Part shown: one piece after another, positions 41,411 to 49,673 of the stretch | How the letters are laid out: each line of letters opens with the position of its first letter | Numbering within the stretch: the stretch's first letter is position 1 | DNA from: CAG-217 sp963642245 | Lineage (GTDB): Bacteria; Bacillota; Clostridia; Oscillospirales; Acutalibacteraceae | Direction of reading: 5' to 3' | DNA length: 64,000 nucleotides | NCBI GenBank assembly: GCA_963642245.1 | Contig: CAVIFY010000001.1 | Coordinates: forward strand, 51,514-115,513 | Notes under the pieces: generated by a model | The model's input: only the letters and a program-made list of their open reading frames with translations | Told to the model about the DNA's origin: nothing | The model's database searches: none | Position numbers and translations under genes: made by a program

Positions 41411-44344
41411 ATGGCACATATTAAAGTAGAACGGCGTTCTATGCGCCCGGAAGAGTGGACGGACCTGCGCTTTAGCTGGCTGAAACGCTATATTTACAGC
41501 GAAAAATGGGAGATCGATAACCTGATGATCCGGGACGCCCGCCAGGTGGCGGAAATGGACTTTCAGTTCTATCCCGGCGAGCCGCGACCCTTAAAGCGGG
41601 GGGATATGTACTTTACCCCGGACGGCACCGCCTTTATTACGGCGGATGTGCAGGTGCCAAAGCACTTGCAGGGGCAGGAACTGTGGTTCTCTCTCAAAAC
41701 AGCGGCAGAAATTTGTGTGAAGGTCAACGGCCGCTATGTAGGCGGCGTGGACCCCAACCGGGAGCGTATGCTGCTGTCGCCCTATGCGGATACTACCCAA
41801 ACGCTGCATTTTGAGATGATGGGTTACAACCGCTCCAAGCCGGACGATGAGCGCAACCCGGAGAGCCTGTCTGTGCGCGGCTGCCGCCAAATTTTTGAGG
41901 GCGCGTATCTGTGCACCGTGGATCACGCGGTGCAGGATCTGGTCTATGATTTTGAACTGCTGCTGGATATTGCCGGCAGCGACCTGTTTAATGAAGATTA
42001 CCGGGCGTTCCTGAACCGGGAGCTGAACAACGCCATGAACTGCCTGGACTTTACCGACGAGGGCGTGACCGGCGTGGCCGCGTGCCAGGCGTATCTTAAC
42101 GATGTGGTCTTTGCCAACGACACTTATAAGGGCGCCGGGGATGTGGCGCTGATCGCCCACAGCCACCTGGATATTGCCTACTACTGGCGGCGGATCCACG
42201 CGGTGCAGAAGAATTTGCGCACGGTGCTCATTCAGCTGCGGCTGATGGATCGCTACCCGGACTTTAAGTACACCCACACCCAGCCCTATGTGTATGAGAC
42301 CCTGGAGAAGTATTACCCGGATGTGTTCGACGAGTTGCAGGAGAAGGTGGCCCGGGGCCAGTTTGAGCCGGTGGGCGCTATGTATGTGGAGCCGGACTGC
42401 AATATCCCGGCGGCGGAGAGCCTGATTCGCCAGTGCCTTTACGGCCAGCAGACCTATCAGCGTATGTTTGGCAAGCGGGTGAATAATGCCTGGCTGCCGG
42501 ATGTGTTCGGCAACAGCTGGATCCTGCCCCAAATTTTGAAAAAATGCGGCGTGGACTACTTTGTCAGCAACAAAATGTCCACCTGGAATGATACCAACCG
42601 CTTCCCCCACAACAACTTTATTTGGCGGGGCATTGACGGCAGCAGCGTGCTGGCTTGTGTGCCGCCCACCCATTTTATCACCTGGAACGCTCCCTCCCAG
42701 ATCCAGGCCAACTGGGAGGCGTATATTGACAAGGACACCGGCGGTCAGACTATGAATATGTTTGGCTACGGCGACGGCGGCTCCGGTTGCACGGAAGAGA
42801 TGATTGAGCTGATGCACCGGTTCTCCAAGGTGTCCGTACTGCCCAAGTGCACCCATATGGGCGGCGCCGAATTCCTGGAAAAGAATTTGAAAGACAATGA
42901 GAACCTGGAGACCTGGGACGGGGAGCTGTACCTGGAAATGCACCGGGGCACCTTTACCACCAAGAGCGACTTAAAGCGCGCCAATCGGCGGTTGGAAAAC
43001 AAGTTCCGCCTGGCGGAAATGCTCACCGTGCTGCGGGGCGAGAACCGCACGGCGGAGGTCACGGCCCTTTATAAAAAGCTGCTGATCAACCAGTTCCATG
43101 ATATTTTGCCCGGCTCTCATATCCACCCGGTGTTTGAGGACGCTATGGCGGATTATCGAGAGATCGAGACGGCGCTGGACGCCATCATCGGCACCGGCAG
43201 CCGCTACTTTAACCCGCTGAACTTTACTTATGACGCCCTGACTTTTGTGGAGAACAAGCGGGGTACCGCCACCCGTATGGGCAAGCGGGGCAACTGGCTG
43301 GTGCCCAACCTGGCACCCCTGGGCAGCGGCACCCTGCGCAAGACCGACTATCACGGCCACTGGCTGCAAGTGGACGGCGATCGGGTAGAGACCCCGTTTT
43401 ATACCGTTGGGCTGAATGCAGACGGTTCCGTTGCCAGTTTGTATGACAAAAAAATGCAGCGAGAGTGGACGGACGGCGCCTTTAACAAACTGACCCTTTA
43501 TGAGGACAAACCCGGCAACTATGACGCCTGGGACATTCTGCCCAATTACAGAGATAAGCAAGTGCCCCTGACCGTGGCGCAGCCGCTGACTTTGACCGAG
43601 CAGGACAGCGAGAGCGCTACCTTTAAGACGGTGCTGCAAACAGAAAATTCTACCTGGACCCAGTACCTGCGGCTGTTCCGCAGAGACGGTGCCATTGAGG
43701 TGGAAAATCAGGTGGACTGGCAGGAAAAACATGTGCTGGCCAAGGTGCTGTTTGACTGCAATGTGCTGGCACGGCAGGCCCTGTGCGACACCTCCGCCGG
43801 TTACATTGCCCGGGACACCCACCGCAACACCACCTGGCAGCAGGCCCGCTTTGAGTGCTGCCACCACAAGTGGTGCGATCTTAGCGAGACAGACGGCGGT
43901 ATCGCCATTTTGAACGACGGCAAGTACGGCGTAGGCTTTTTGGAAAATCAGATCAGCCTTTCTTTGCTGCGTTCTCCCATTCGCCCGGATGTAACGGCGG
44001 ATATGGGCCATCACAGCTTCTGCTACCGCATTGTGCCCCATGCCGGTGACCCGGTACAGGCGGGGATCAACCGCCTAGCGCTGCAATTCAACCAGCCGCC
44101 CATCAAGAGTGATGTGACCTACACCGGCACGGACTTTGCGCCCCTTTACTTGCAGGCGATGAAGTTCTCTGAGGACGGCAAGCGCATTGTGGTGCGCCTG
44201 AGCGAGCAGGACGGCCGCCGGGGCACTCTGCGCCTGCCCCGCAAGGTACAGGTGCTGAATATGCTGGAAGATGTGGAGCGGGAGACGGACACCGTTGACT
44301 ACACGCCCTTTGAAATTCTGACCCTGGGGTGGCCGGTAGAATGA
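41411..44344 (+). CDS. Glycoside hydrolase family 38 alpha-mannosidase
   Basis: A 977-residue retaining, zinc-dependent mannosidase without a signal peptide, so it trims imported mannosides in the cytoplasm. The GH38 core starts with IAHSHLDIAYYWR near residue 249 (zinc His and Asp), holds the nucleophile in WLPDVFGNSW near 363, and a zinc His in NQFHDILPGSHI. An N-terminal beta-domain and a C-terminal beta-sandwich flank it, as usual for bacterial members. AAGGAGG precedes ATG 41411. Confidence 0.93.
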   Translation: MAHIKVERRSMRPEEWTDLRFSWLKRYIYSEKWEIDNLMIRDARQVAEMDFQFYPGEPRPLKRGDMYFTPDGTAFITADVQVPKHLQGQELWFSLKTAAEICVKVNGRYVGGVDPNRERMLLSPYADTTQTLHFEMMGYNRSKPDDERNPESLSVRGCRQIFEGAYLCTVDHAVQDLVYDFELLLDIAGSDLFNEDYRAFLNRELNNAMNCLDFTDEGVTGVAACQAYLNDVVFANDTYKGAGDVALIAHSHLDIAYYWRRIHAVQKNLRTVLIQLRLMDRYPDFKYTHTQPYVYETLEKYYPDVFDELQEKVARGQFEPVGAMYVEPDCNIPAAESLIRQCLYGQQTYQRMFGKRVNNAWLPDVFGNSWILPQILKKCGVDYFVSNKMSTWNDTNRFPHNNFIWRGIDGSSVLACVPPTHFITWNAPSQIQANWEAYIDKDTGGQTMNMFGYGDGGSGCTEEMIELMHRFSKVSVLPKCTHMGGAEFLEKNLKDNENLETWDGELYLEMHRGTFTTKSDLKRANRRLENKFRLAEMLTVLRGENRTAEVTALYKKLLINQFHDILPGSHIHPVFEDAMADYREIETALDAIIGTGSRYFNPLNFTYDALTFVENKRGTATRMGKRGNWLVPNLAPLGSGTLRKTDYHGHWLQVDGDRVETPFYTVGLNADGSVASLYDKKMQREWTDGAFNKLTLYEDKPGNYDAWDILPNYRDKQVPLTVAQPLTLTEQDSESATFKTVLQTENSTWTQYLRLFRRDGAIEVENQVDWQEKHVLAKVLFDCNVLARQALCDTSAGYIARDTHRNTTWQQARFECCHHKWCDLSETDGGIAILNDGKYGVGFLENQISLSLLRSPIRPDVTADMGHHSFCYRIVPHAGDPVQAGINRLALQFNQPPIKSDVTYTGTDFAPLYLQAMKFSEDGKRIVVRLSEQDGRRGTLRLPRKVQVLNMLEDVERETDTVDYTPFEILTLGWPVE

Positions 44345-44745
44345 GCGGCTGGCAAATTGCACTGATCGTTGCCGCTGTGCTGCTGCTGGGGCTGGTACTG
44401 CTGCCGGCCTTTAACCGCCGCCAGGTGCGGCGTATGCCCCCGGATCAACAAATTCTACTGATTATGAAACAAGCGAAAGGGCTACACTATATCCGCAATA
44501 TGTCCGGTGGCAAGCAGGGCTTTCTCTATTATGTAAAGAACAAACGCAAGATCCTGGTGTACCCCTGGGTGCGCCGGGGTCGTGTGCGGGTCATTACCAA
44601 GAAAGATCCCTTTGACCGCTGGGACTACCCGGAGGAGCAGGCGCCCTTGACCCGGGAGGAGCGAGACCAGGCACGGCAGGCGCTGGCAGACTACGCCCGG
44701 CGCTCAAATCAGCGGATCGTTTGGAATGACAAAACGGAACAGTAA
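44341..44745 (+). CDS. Hypothetical protein with an N-terminal membrane anchor
   Basis: I do not recognise this 134-residue protein. One membrane span (WQIALIVAAVLLLGLVLLP) comes first; the rest is a soluble, very basic and aromatic region (NRRQVRRMPPDQQILL, KGLHYIRNMSGGKQGFLYYVKNK) likely on the cytoplasmic side. It starts inside the mannosidase stop (ATGA), so it is co-translated. Its last 42 bp overlap the end of a convergent minus-strand gene. Confidence 0.7.
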   Translation: MSGWQIALIVAAVLLLGLVLLPAFNRRQVRRMPPDQQILLIMKQAKGLHYIRNMSGGKQGFLYYVKNKRKILVYPWVRRGRVRVITKKDPFDRWDYPEEQAPLTREERDQARQALADYARRSNQRIVWNDKTEQ

Positions 44746-45084
44746 AAAGCTAAAGCCCAGCCAGATCAGCGTAAAGGGCAGGCAAATTTGGCCCCATAAA
44801 TTCAGCGGCACCCGGCTGTAATCCCAAACGCCCATACCCAGCGCCCGGTTGAACACCAGGCCGAATACCAGTTCTATCCCGGTGATGATCCCGGCGCCCA
44901 GCAAGCACTTGAGCGCCAGCGGCAAGCCCGGCCGTGTGCGCTCCAGGCAGTAAAAGGCGGCCAGAATGATCCCACCGGCAAAGAACATGGAATAATGGGT
45001 GCGGCCCCGGTACACCAGTTCTATGGTGCAGTAGGCGGCGCCGCCGAACAGAAAGCGAAAGAGATAAAAGAAAAAATCAGTCAT
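44704..45084 (-). CDS. CmpB-like (PF06541-type) membrane protein
   Basis: The 126-residue protein has four hydrophobic segments and the motifs of the putative ABC-transporter type IV family: YCTIELVYRGRTHYSMFFAGG, GIITGIELVFGLVFN and VWDYSRVPLNLWGQICLPF. No ATPase partner lies nearby and the function of this group is poorly defined. ATG 45084 is preceded by a G-run; the longer upstream ORF is not hydrophobic and shadows cca. Converges on and overlaps the plus-strand hypothetical gene. Confidence 0.78.
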   Translation of the reverse strand: MTDFFFYLFRFLFGGAAYCTIELVYRGRTHYSMFFAGGIILAAFYCLERTRPGLPLALKCLLGAGIITGIELVFGLVFNRALGMGVWDYSRVPLNLWGQICLPFTLIWLGFSFLLFRFVIPNDPLI

Positions 45085-45116
45085 ACCGTTAGCATACCCC
45101 CAAGGCAGGTGATTAT

Positions 45117-46460
45117 TTGCAACTGGATAGAGAAGCCCGGCAGCTTTTAGATCTGCTGGAACAGGCCGGCTACCGCGCCTATGCGGTGGGCGGCTGCGTG
45201 CGGGACGCCTGTATGGGTCGGGCGTATGCGGATATTGACCTGTGCACCTCTGCACTGCCCCGGCAGACGGAGGCGGTGCTGGCAGCGGCCGGCATACGGT
45301 ATATTGAGACCGGCTTGCAGCACGGCACCGTTACCGCTGTGCTAAACGGCAAGACCTATGAGATCACCACCTTTCGTACCGACGGCAGCTATACGGACAG
45401 CCGCCACCCGGACGGAGTGACCTTTGTGCCGGAGGTGGAGACGGACCTGGCCCGCCGGGACTTTACCGTCAACGCCATGGCCTACCACCCGGAGCAGGGA
45501 CTGGTAGACCCCTTTGGTGGCCAGGCGGATATGAAGGCTAAGTGCCTGCGGTGCGTGGGCGAGCCGCGCCTGCGGTTTACCGAGGACGCCCTGCGGATCC
45601 TCCGCGCCCTGCGCTTTGCCGCCGTGCTGGGCTTTACCTTGGAGGAAGAGACGGCAAAGGCTGCCTTTGCACTGAAAGAGCGGCTGCACCTGGTGTCTGC
45701 CGAGCGGATCTATGTGGAGCTGAAAAAGCTGCTGCTTGGAGACTGGGCCTTTGATGTGCTGGTCAAATACAAAGAGATCATCGGCGTGGTGGTGCCGGAG
45801 CTGGTGCCCACTTTTGACTGCGCCCAGCAAAATCCATGGCATGTGTACGATGTGTTTACCCACATTGCCAAGTCTGTGGAGGCGGCGCCAAAGGACGCGG
45901 ACCTGCGGCTGGTGATGCTCTTTCACGATACAGGCAAACCGGCGTGCAAGACCACGGACGAAAAAGGCATTGACCACTTTTACGGTCACCCGGTAGTCAG
46001 CGAGCAGCTGGCAAAAACAGCGCTGGAACGGTTGAAAGTGAGCCGCGCCAGTATGCAGCGCATTTTGCCCCTGATCCGTTACCACGACGGCCATATTTTA
46101 ACAGAAGAAAAGAGCATTAAGCGCTGGCTGAACCGCCTTGGCCCGGAGGGCACGCTGGATCTGATCCATGTAAAGACGGCGGACCTGGCGGCTCAGAATT
46201 TGGATCGCACCCAGCCGGAGATCGAGGAGCTGTACCGCACCAAGGCACTGCTGCGCGTGATCCTGGAGCGGGGCGACGCGTTCTCCCTCCGGGACTTGGC
46301 TGTGGGCGGTAGGGAACTGCTGGCCCTGGGCTACCAAGGCAAGGCTGTCGGCGCAGCGCTGGACGCACTGCTTTCCGGGGTGATTGGCGGAGAAGTGGAA
46401 AATGAGCGGGCGGCCCTGCTTGCCTATTTGGCGGCGTTAGACCTGCCACGGACGGAATAA
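45117..46460 (+). CDS. cca: CCA tRNA nucleotidyltransferase with HD domain
   Basis: Adds or repairs the 3' CCA of tRNA without a template. The head domain shows AVGGCVRDACMGRAYADIDL, TFRTDGSYTDSRHPDGVTFV and RRDFTVNAMAYHP (nucleotide selection), followed by RLRFTEDALRILRALRFAA. A C-terminal HD motif LFHDTGKP is present. Full length at 447 residues. The start is TTG 45117 with AGGTGAT upstream; no nearer ATG exists in frame before the head motif. Confidence 0.95.
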   Translation: MQLDREARQLLDLLEQAGYRAYAVGGCVRDACMGRAYADIDLCTSALPRQTEAVLAAAGIRYIETGLQHGTVTAVLNGKTYEITTFRTDGSYTDSRHPDGVTFVPEVETDLARRDFTVNAMAYHPEQGLVDPFGGQADMKAKCLRCVGEPRLRFTEDALRILRALRFAAVLGFTLEEETAKAAFALKERLHLVSAERIYVELKKLLLGDWAFDVLVKYKEIIGVVVPELVPTFDCAQQNPWHVYDVFTHIAKSVEAAPKDADLRLVMLFHDTGKPACKTTDEKGIDHFYGHPVVSEQLAKTALERLKVSRASMQRILPLIRYHDGHILTEEKSIKRWLNRLGPEGTLDLIHVKTADLAAQNLDRTQPEIEELYRTKALLRVILERGDAFSLRDLAVGGRELLALGYQGKAVGAALDALLSGVIGGEVENERAALLAYLAALDLPRTE

Positions 46461-46477
46461 AACAGAGTAAATAGAAA

Positions 46478-46531
46478 AGGACAAACCCTTTGCGAAATTT
46501 GGCGCAATTTTGGGGTTTGTCCTCTTTTTTT
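46478..46531 (+). terminator. Terminator after cca
   Basis: AGGACAAACCC (46478-46488) pairs with GGGTTTGTCCT (46513-46523) around a loop with its own small TTGCG/CGCAA pairing; eight T/C-T follow. Confidence 0.8.
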
Positions 46532-46596
46532 ATTGCCCGGATATGACAAATTCGGCCTGCCCCGCCGGGCTATACTGGGAGCAAGGGGGCGAGGGC

Positions 46597-47397
46597 GTGC
46601 AGGTGGTGTATGTGGATGTGCTGCTGGTGGTCAATTTTTTTATGACCCTGGTGCTGTTGCTGCTGACGGCAGCGCTGACCAAGCAGCCCCGGCGGTCCGG
46701 TCGGTTGTGCCTGGCTGCGGCTCTGGGGGCGGCGTACAGCCTGATCTTGCTGGCGCCAAAGCTGCCCGGCTGGGTAGTGGTGCTCTCTAAGATCGCCGTG
46801 GCACTGGTGCTTGTACTGGCGGCCTTTGGCTTTGGGTCTGTTAAGAAGTACCTGCGGTGCCTGCTGTGCTTTCTGTCTGCCAATTTTGCCCTGCTGGGTT
46901 TCATTGTAGGGGTGTGGCTGTTGTTTCGCCCCCGGCGGATCGTAGTGAAAAACAGCGCTGTCTATTTTGATCTGCCGGCCCGCACGCTGCTGCTGTTGGC
47001 GTTGGCGGCGTATGTGTTGGCGCTGCTGATCCTGCGGCTTTATGAAAAGCACGCCGGGCGGCGGGCGCTCCTGGAACTGACCATAGATACCGGGGCGCGC
47101 CAAGTGCGCTGCTTTGCCCTGGCAGACAGCGGCAATCGGCTGCGAGAGCCATTCTCCGGCGCACCGGTGATCGTGGCCCGGCGCAGTCTGTTTCCGGATA
47201 TGGAAACGCCCCGGGTGATCCCGTACCAGACCGTGGGCGGCGAGGGTATGCTCACTGCCTTTCGCCCACGGCAGGTGACGGTACATAGCGGCAAGCGCCA
47301 GGGCGCAGTGGGGGAGGTGTATGTGGCGCTGAGCGAGCATATCCAAAACGAGGACTACCAAGCGGTGGTCGATCCAAAAATCTTTTCCTGGGAGTGA
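46597..47397 (+). CDS. spoIIGA: Sporulation sigma-E factor processing peptidase SpoIIGA
   Basis: SpoIIGA is the mother-cell membrane aspartic protease that removes the pro-sequence of sigma-E. Five hydrophobic segments occupy the first 145 residues (VYVDVLLVVNFFMTLVLLLL and others), followed by the soluble protease with IDTGARQVRCFALADSGNRL, containing the DSGN catalytic Asp. The 266-residue length is normal. GTG 46597 follows AAGGGGG and begins at the conserved VYVDV; earlier in-frame starts would put the upstream terminator region in the protein. It is next to its substrate gene. Confidence 0.92.
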   Translation: MQVVYVDVLLVVNFFMTLVLLLLTAALTKQPRRSGRLCLAAALGAAYSLILLAPKLPGWVVVLSKIAVALVLVLAAFGFGSVKKYLRCLLCFLSANFALLGFIVGVWLLFRPRRIVVKNSAVYFDLPARTLLLLALAAYVLALLILRLYEKHAGRRALLELTIDTGARQVRCFALADSGNRLREPFSGAPVIVARRSLFPDMETPRVIPYQTVGGEGMLTAFRPRQVTVHSGKRQGAVGEVYVALSEHIQNEDYQAVVDPKIFSWE

Positions 47398-47402
47398 CAA
47401 AA

Positions 47403-48104
47403 ATGTTTGCAAAAATCATGGCGTGGGTGCGGCGGCTGTTTCGCCGGGAGTGCCATTACATCAACGGGCCGGAGACCCTGCCGCCCCCCTTGACCCGCGA
47501 GGAGGAAGAAACGGTGATGAACCAGCTGCGGGCAGGGGACAACACCAACCGGGAGCTTTTGGTGGTGCACAACCTGCGGCTGGTGGTGTACATTGCCAAG
47601 AAGTTTGACAGCTGCCAAACCGCTACGGAGGACCTGGTGAGTATCGGCACCATCGGGCTGATGAAAGCGGTGCGCACCTTTGATCCCAATAAGAATATTA
47701 AGCTGGCAACCTACGCCTCTCGCTGCATTGAGAACGAAATTCTCATGCACCTGCGCAAGGTGTCGAATATGAAAACAGAAATGAGTTTTGACGAGCCGCT
47801 GTCTGTGGACTGGGACGGCAACGAACTGACCCTCAGCGATGTGCTGGGCACGGAGCCGGATGCAGTGTCGGAGCTTTTAGAGGACGACGACGAAAAACGG
47901 CTGCTGCGGGGGATCGTGCAGCGCCTGCCGGAGAAAGAGCGGCAGCTGATGGTGCAGCGGTTCGGGCTGTTCGGCGCCCGGGTACATACCCAAAAGCAGC
48001 TGGCGGACCAAATGGGCATTTCCCAGTCCTATATCTCTCGGCTGGAAAAGCGCATTTTATCTAAAATTCGCAAGGAAATGCTGCGGGAATGTGCCAAATC
48101 GTAG
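47403..48104 (+). CDS. sigE: RNA polymerase sporulation sigma factor SigE (pro-sigma-E)
   Basis: Mother-cell sigma factor made as an inactive precursor. The amphipathic basic pro-peptide (MFAKIMAWVRRLFRRECHYI) is followed by region 2 (LVVHNLRLVVYIAKKFD, DLVSIGTIGLMKAVRTFDP, LATYASRCIENEI) and region 4 (LPEKERQLMVQRFGLFG, TQKQLADQMGISQSYISRLE). 233 residues. ATG 47403 follows GGGAG. In most Clostridia and Bacilli sigG comes next; here a 5S rRNA gene does. Confidence 0.95.
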   Translation: MFAKIMAWVRRLFRRECHYINGPETLPPPLTREEEETVMNQLRAGDNTNRELLVVHNLRLVVYIAKKFDSCQTATEDLVSIGTIGLMKAVRTFDPNKNIKLATYASRCIENEILMHLRKVSNMKTEMSFDEPLSVDWDGNELTLSDVLGTEPDAVSELLEDDDEKRLLRGIVQRLPEKERQLMVQRFGLFGARVHTQKQLADQMGISQSYISRLEKRILSKIRKEMLRECAKS

Positions 48105-48133
48105 TTGACAAACGGGGCGCTTTGTGGTAATCT
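48105..48133 (+). promoter_or_regulatory. Promoter of the isolated 5S rRNA gene
   Basis: Perfect TTGACA (48105-48110, just past the sigE stop), 17-base spacer and TAATCT (48128-48133). The predicted start is near 48140, at the 5S end. Confidence 0.8.
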
Positions 48134-48142
48134 ATCTTACGC

Positions 48143-48259
48143 AGTCGGTGCTGATTGTGATGAGGGTTCACCCGTTCCCATCCCGAACACGGTAGTTAAG
48201 CTCATTCACGCTGACAATACTCGGAGGGCGACTTCCCGGGAAGATAAGTAGTGCCGACA
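48143..48259 (+). rRNA. rrf: 5S ribosomal RNA
   Basis: The hallmark CCATCCCGAACACGGTAGTT is present, with terminal helix GTCGGTGCT pairing to AGTGCCGAC (G-U allowed) at each end. About 117 nt. No 16S or 23S gene lies beside it, so it is a solitary copy with its own promoter and terminator. End positions may be off by one or two bases. Confidence 0.95.
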
Positions 48260-48263
48260 TAAA

Positions 48264-48304
48264 AACACGGTCCGTAGTCAAGGCTACAGACCGTGTTCTT
48301 TTTT
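48264..48304. terminator. Terminator of 5S rRNA
   Basis: AACACGGTC-C-GTAG pairs with CTAC-A-GACCGTGTT, followed by C and six T on the plus strand. It can also serve the minus-strand DUF378 gene. Confidence 0.85.
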
Positions 48305-48308
48305 GCAC

Positions 48309-48518
48309 TTATTCCTCTGTGATCTTGCGGTTGCCAAACAGCAGGCTGATGCACCACACGGCGGCCAGACCCACAATGGCATAGATGATCCGGGCAAAGA
48401 CGGCGTCCTGCCCGCCGCAGATCCACGCCACAATGTCAAACTTGAACAGCCCGATGCTGCCCCAGTTGATCCCGCCGATGATGGCCAGGATCAGTGCAAT
48501 ATTGTTGAGTACACGCAT
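48309..48518 (-). CDS. DUF378 family membrane protein
   Basis: A 69-residue protein with two membrane spans: IALILAIIGGINWGSIGLF, with the family's GGINWG motif, and IIYAIVGLAAVWCISLLF. Function of DUF378 is not known. Of three possible starts, ATG 48518 has TTGGAG nine bases upstream, while the ATG at 48527 would abut it. Located convergent to the 5S rRNA and downstream of manA. Confidence 0.85.
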   Translation of the reverse strand: MRVLNNIALILAIIGGINWGSIGLFKFDIVAWICGGQDAVFARIIYAIVGLAAVWCISLLFGNRKITEE

Positions 48519-48531
48519 AAATTTCATCTCC

Positions 48532-48572
48532 AAAAAATTAAGTCATTGCTATCTTGCCCATAGCAATGACTT
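48532..48572 (-). terminator. Terminator of manA (minus strand)
   Basis: A perfect 13-bp stem AAGTCATTGCTAT / ATAGCAATGACTT with a seven-base loop; read on the minus strand it runs into a T-rich tail (AATTTTTT). Confidence 0.8.
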
Positions 48573-48598
48573 TTTATGCGTGTTGTTTGATTTTTTTG

Positions 48599-49552
48599 TT
48601 AAATGGAAGTGACCAGCATATCCAGTTTTCCGCTAACGGTAAAGTCGCCGTACCCGGCAGGCACCAGAAAGCTGTCGCCCTTTTGCAGTGCCCGGGAGTC
48701 AATGGTGCCGGTGCCGTCGGTGACTAAGATGTGCTGAAAACTCTCTGCCCCGGCAGTCAGCTGTACCGTGCCGCTGACGGCATAATGATAAACGGTAAAC
48801 AGCGGGCACCGGGCCAGCAGCTGGCGGCTGCCGCCGTCTATATCTTCTTTTTGTCCCATAGGCTTGGTATCGTATTTGGGCGGCTCCGGCACGGCCACAT
48901 CCAGCGCCTTGGCCACATGCAGCTCCCGGGGCTTGCCGTCTGCACCCCGCCGGTCGTAGTCATATACTCGGTAGGTCACATTGCTGTTTTGCTGAATTTC
49001 GGCGATCAGCGCGCCCTTGCCGATGGCGTGCACCGTGCCCGCTTCAATAAAGAACACATCGCCCTTGTGAATATCCACATGGTTGAGCACCCGGGGCAGG
49101 GTGTTGTTTTCAATAGCGGCTTTGAACGCTTCTTTGCTGATCTTTTCCTTAAAACCGTAGATCAGCTGAGCACCGGGGGCTGCGTCCAGCACATACCACA
49201 TTTCGGTCTTGCCAAACTCGTTCTCCACCCGGCGGGCGTAGTCGTCGTCCGGGTGCACCTGGATAGACAGGTTGTCCTTGGCGTCGATCAGCTTAATGAG
49301 CACCGGAAAGTAGGGGAACCGGGCGGCGTTGGTGCCGCAAAGGGCCTCTTTGCCCACAGACTCTACCACCTGCTCCAGGGGCTGACCGTCATAGCTGCCG
49401 CCGTCAACGGTGTTCATACCCGCCTGGTGGCAGGCCAACATCCAGCCCTCTGCCAGCTTGGGCAGGTCACTTTGGAACCCAAAGTCCTCACGCAAGCGCT
49501 GACCGCCCCAAATATAATCCTTAAAGATAGGCTGTAATTTTAAGATCTCCAT
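48599..49552 (-). CDS. manA: Mannose-6-phosphate isomerase (class I)
   Basis: ManA interconverts mannose 6-P and fructose 6-P with zinc. The short Firmicutes form (317 residues) is recognised by KDYIWGGQRLREDFG, IQVHPDDDYARR, KTEMWYVLDA, and the catalytic FFIEAGTVHAIGKGALIAEI followed by YRVYDYDR. ATG 49552 follows GAGGAAAC on the minus strand. It would channel mannose released by the GH38 enzyme into glycolysis. It has its own promoter and terminator. Confidence 0.95.
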   Translation of the reverse strand: MEILKLQPIFKDYIWGGQRLREDFGFQSDLPKLAEGWMLACHQAGMNTVDGGSYDGQPLEQVVESVGKEALCGTNAARFPYFPVLIKLIDAKDNLSIQVHPDDDYARRVENEFGKTEMWYVLDAAPGAQLIYGFKEKISKEAFKAAIENNTLPRVLNHVDIHKGDVFFIEAGTVHAIGKGALIAEIQQNSNVTYRVYDYDRRGADGKPRELHVAKALDVAVPEPPKYDTKPMGQKEDIDGGSRQLLARCPLFTVYHYAVSGTVQLTAGAESFQHILVTDGTGTIDSRALQKGDSFLVPAGYGDFTVSGKLDMLVTSI

Positions 49553-49587
49553 AGTTGTTTCCTCTGTTTTAGATTGATTTCTTAGAT

Positions 49588-49616
49588 ATAATAACAAAAA
49601 AGGACTTCACTTTCAA
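49588..49616 (-). promoter_or_regulatory. Promoter of manA (minus strand)
   Basis: On the minus strand: TTGAAA (plus 49611-49616), 17-base spacer, TATTAT (plus 49588-49593). Confidence 0.7.
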
Positions 49617-49634
49617 GCCGGGATAGTGTAAAAT
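49606..49634 (+). promoter_or_regulatory. Promoter of the ABC-F gene, overlapping the manA promoter
   Basis: TTCACT (49606-49611), 17 bases, TAAAAT (49629-49634). Its -35 overlaps the divergent manA -35, so the two polymerases would compete. Confidence 0.5.
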
Positions 49635-49673
49635 ATGGGCAAATCCATTTTGTAAACTGGGAGGAGGGCGCCT

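Noticed and set aside
49587..49592. Plus-strand TATAAT as the ABC-F promoter
   Set aside because: It is the reverse face of the manA -10 region and lacks a matching -35 on the plus strand; the TTCACT-TAAAAT pair downstream fits better.
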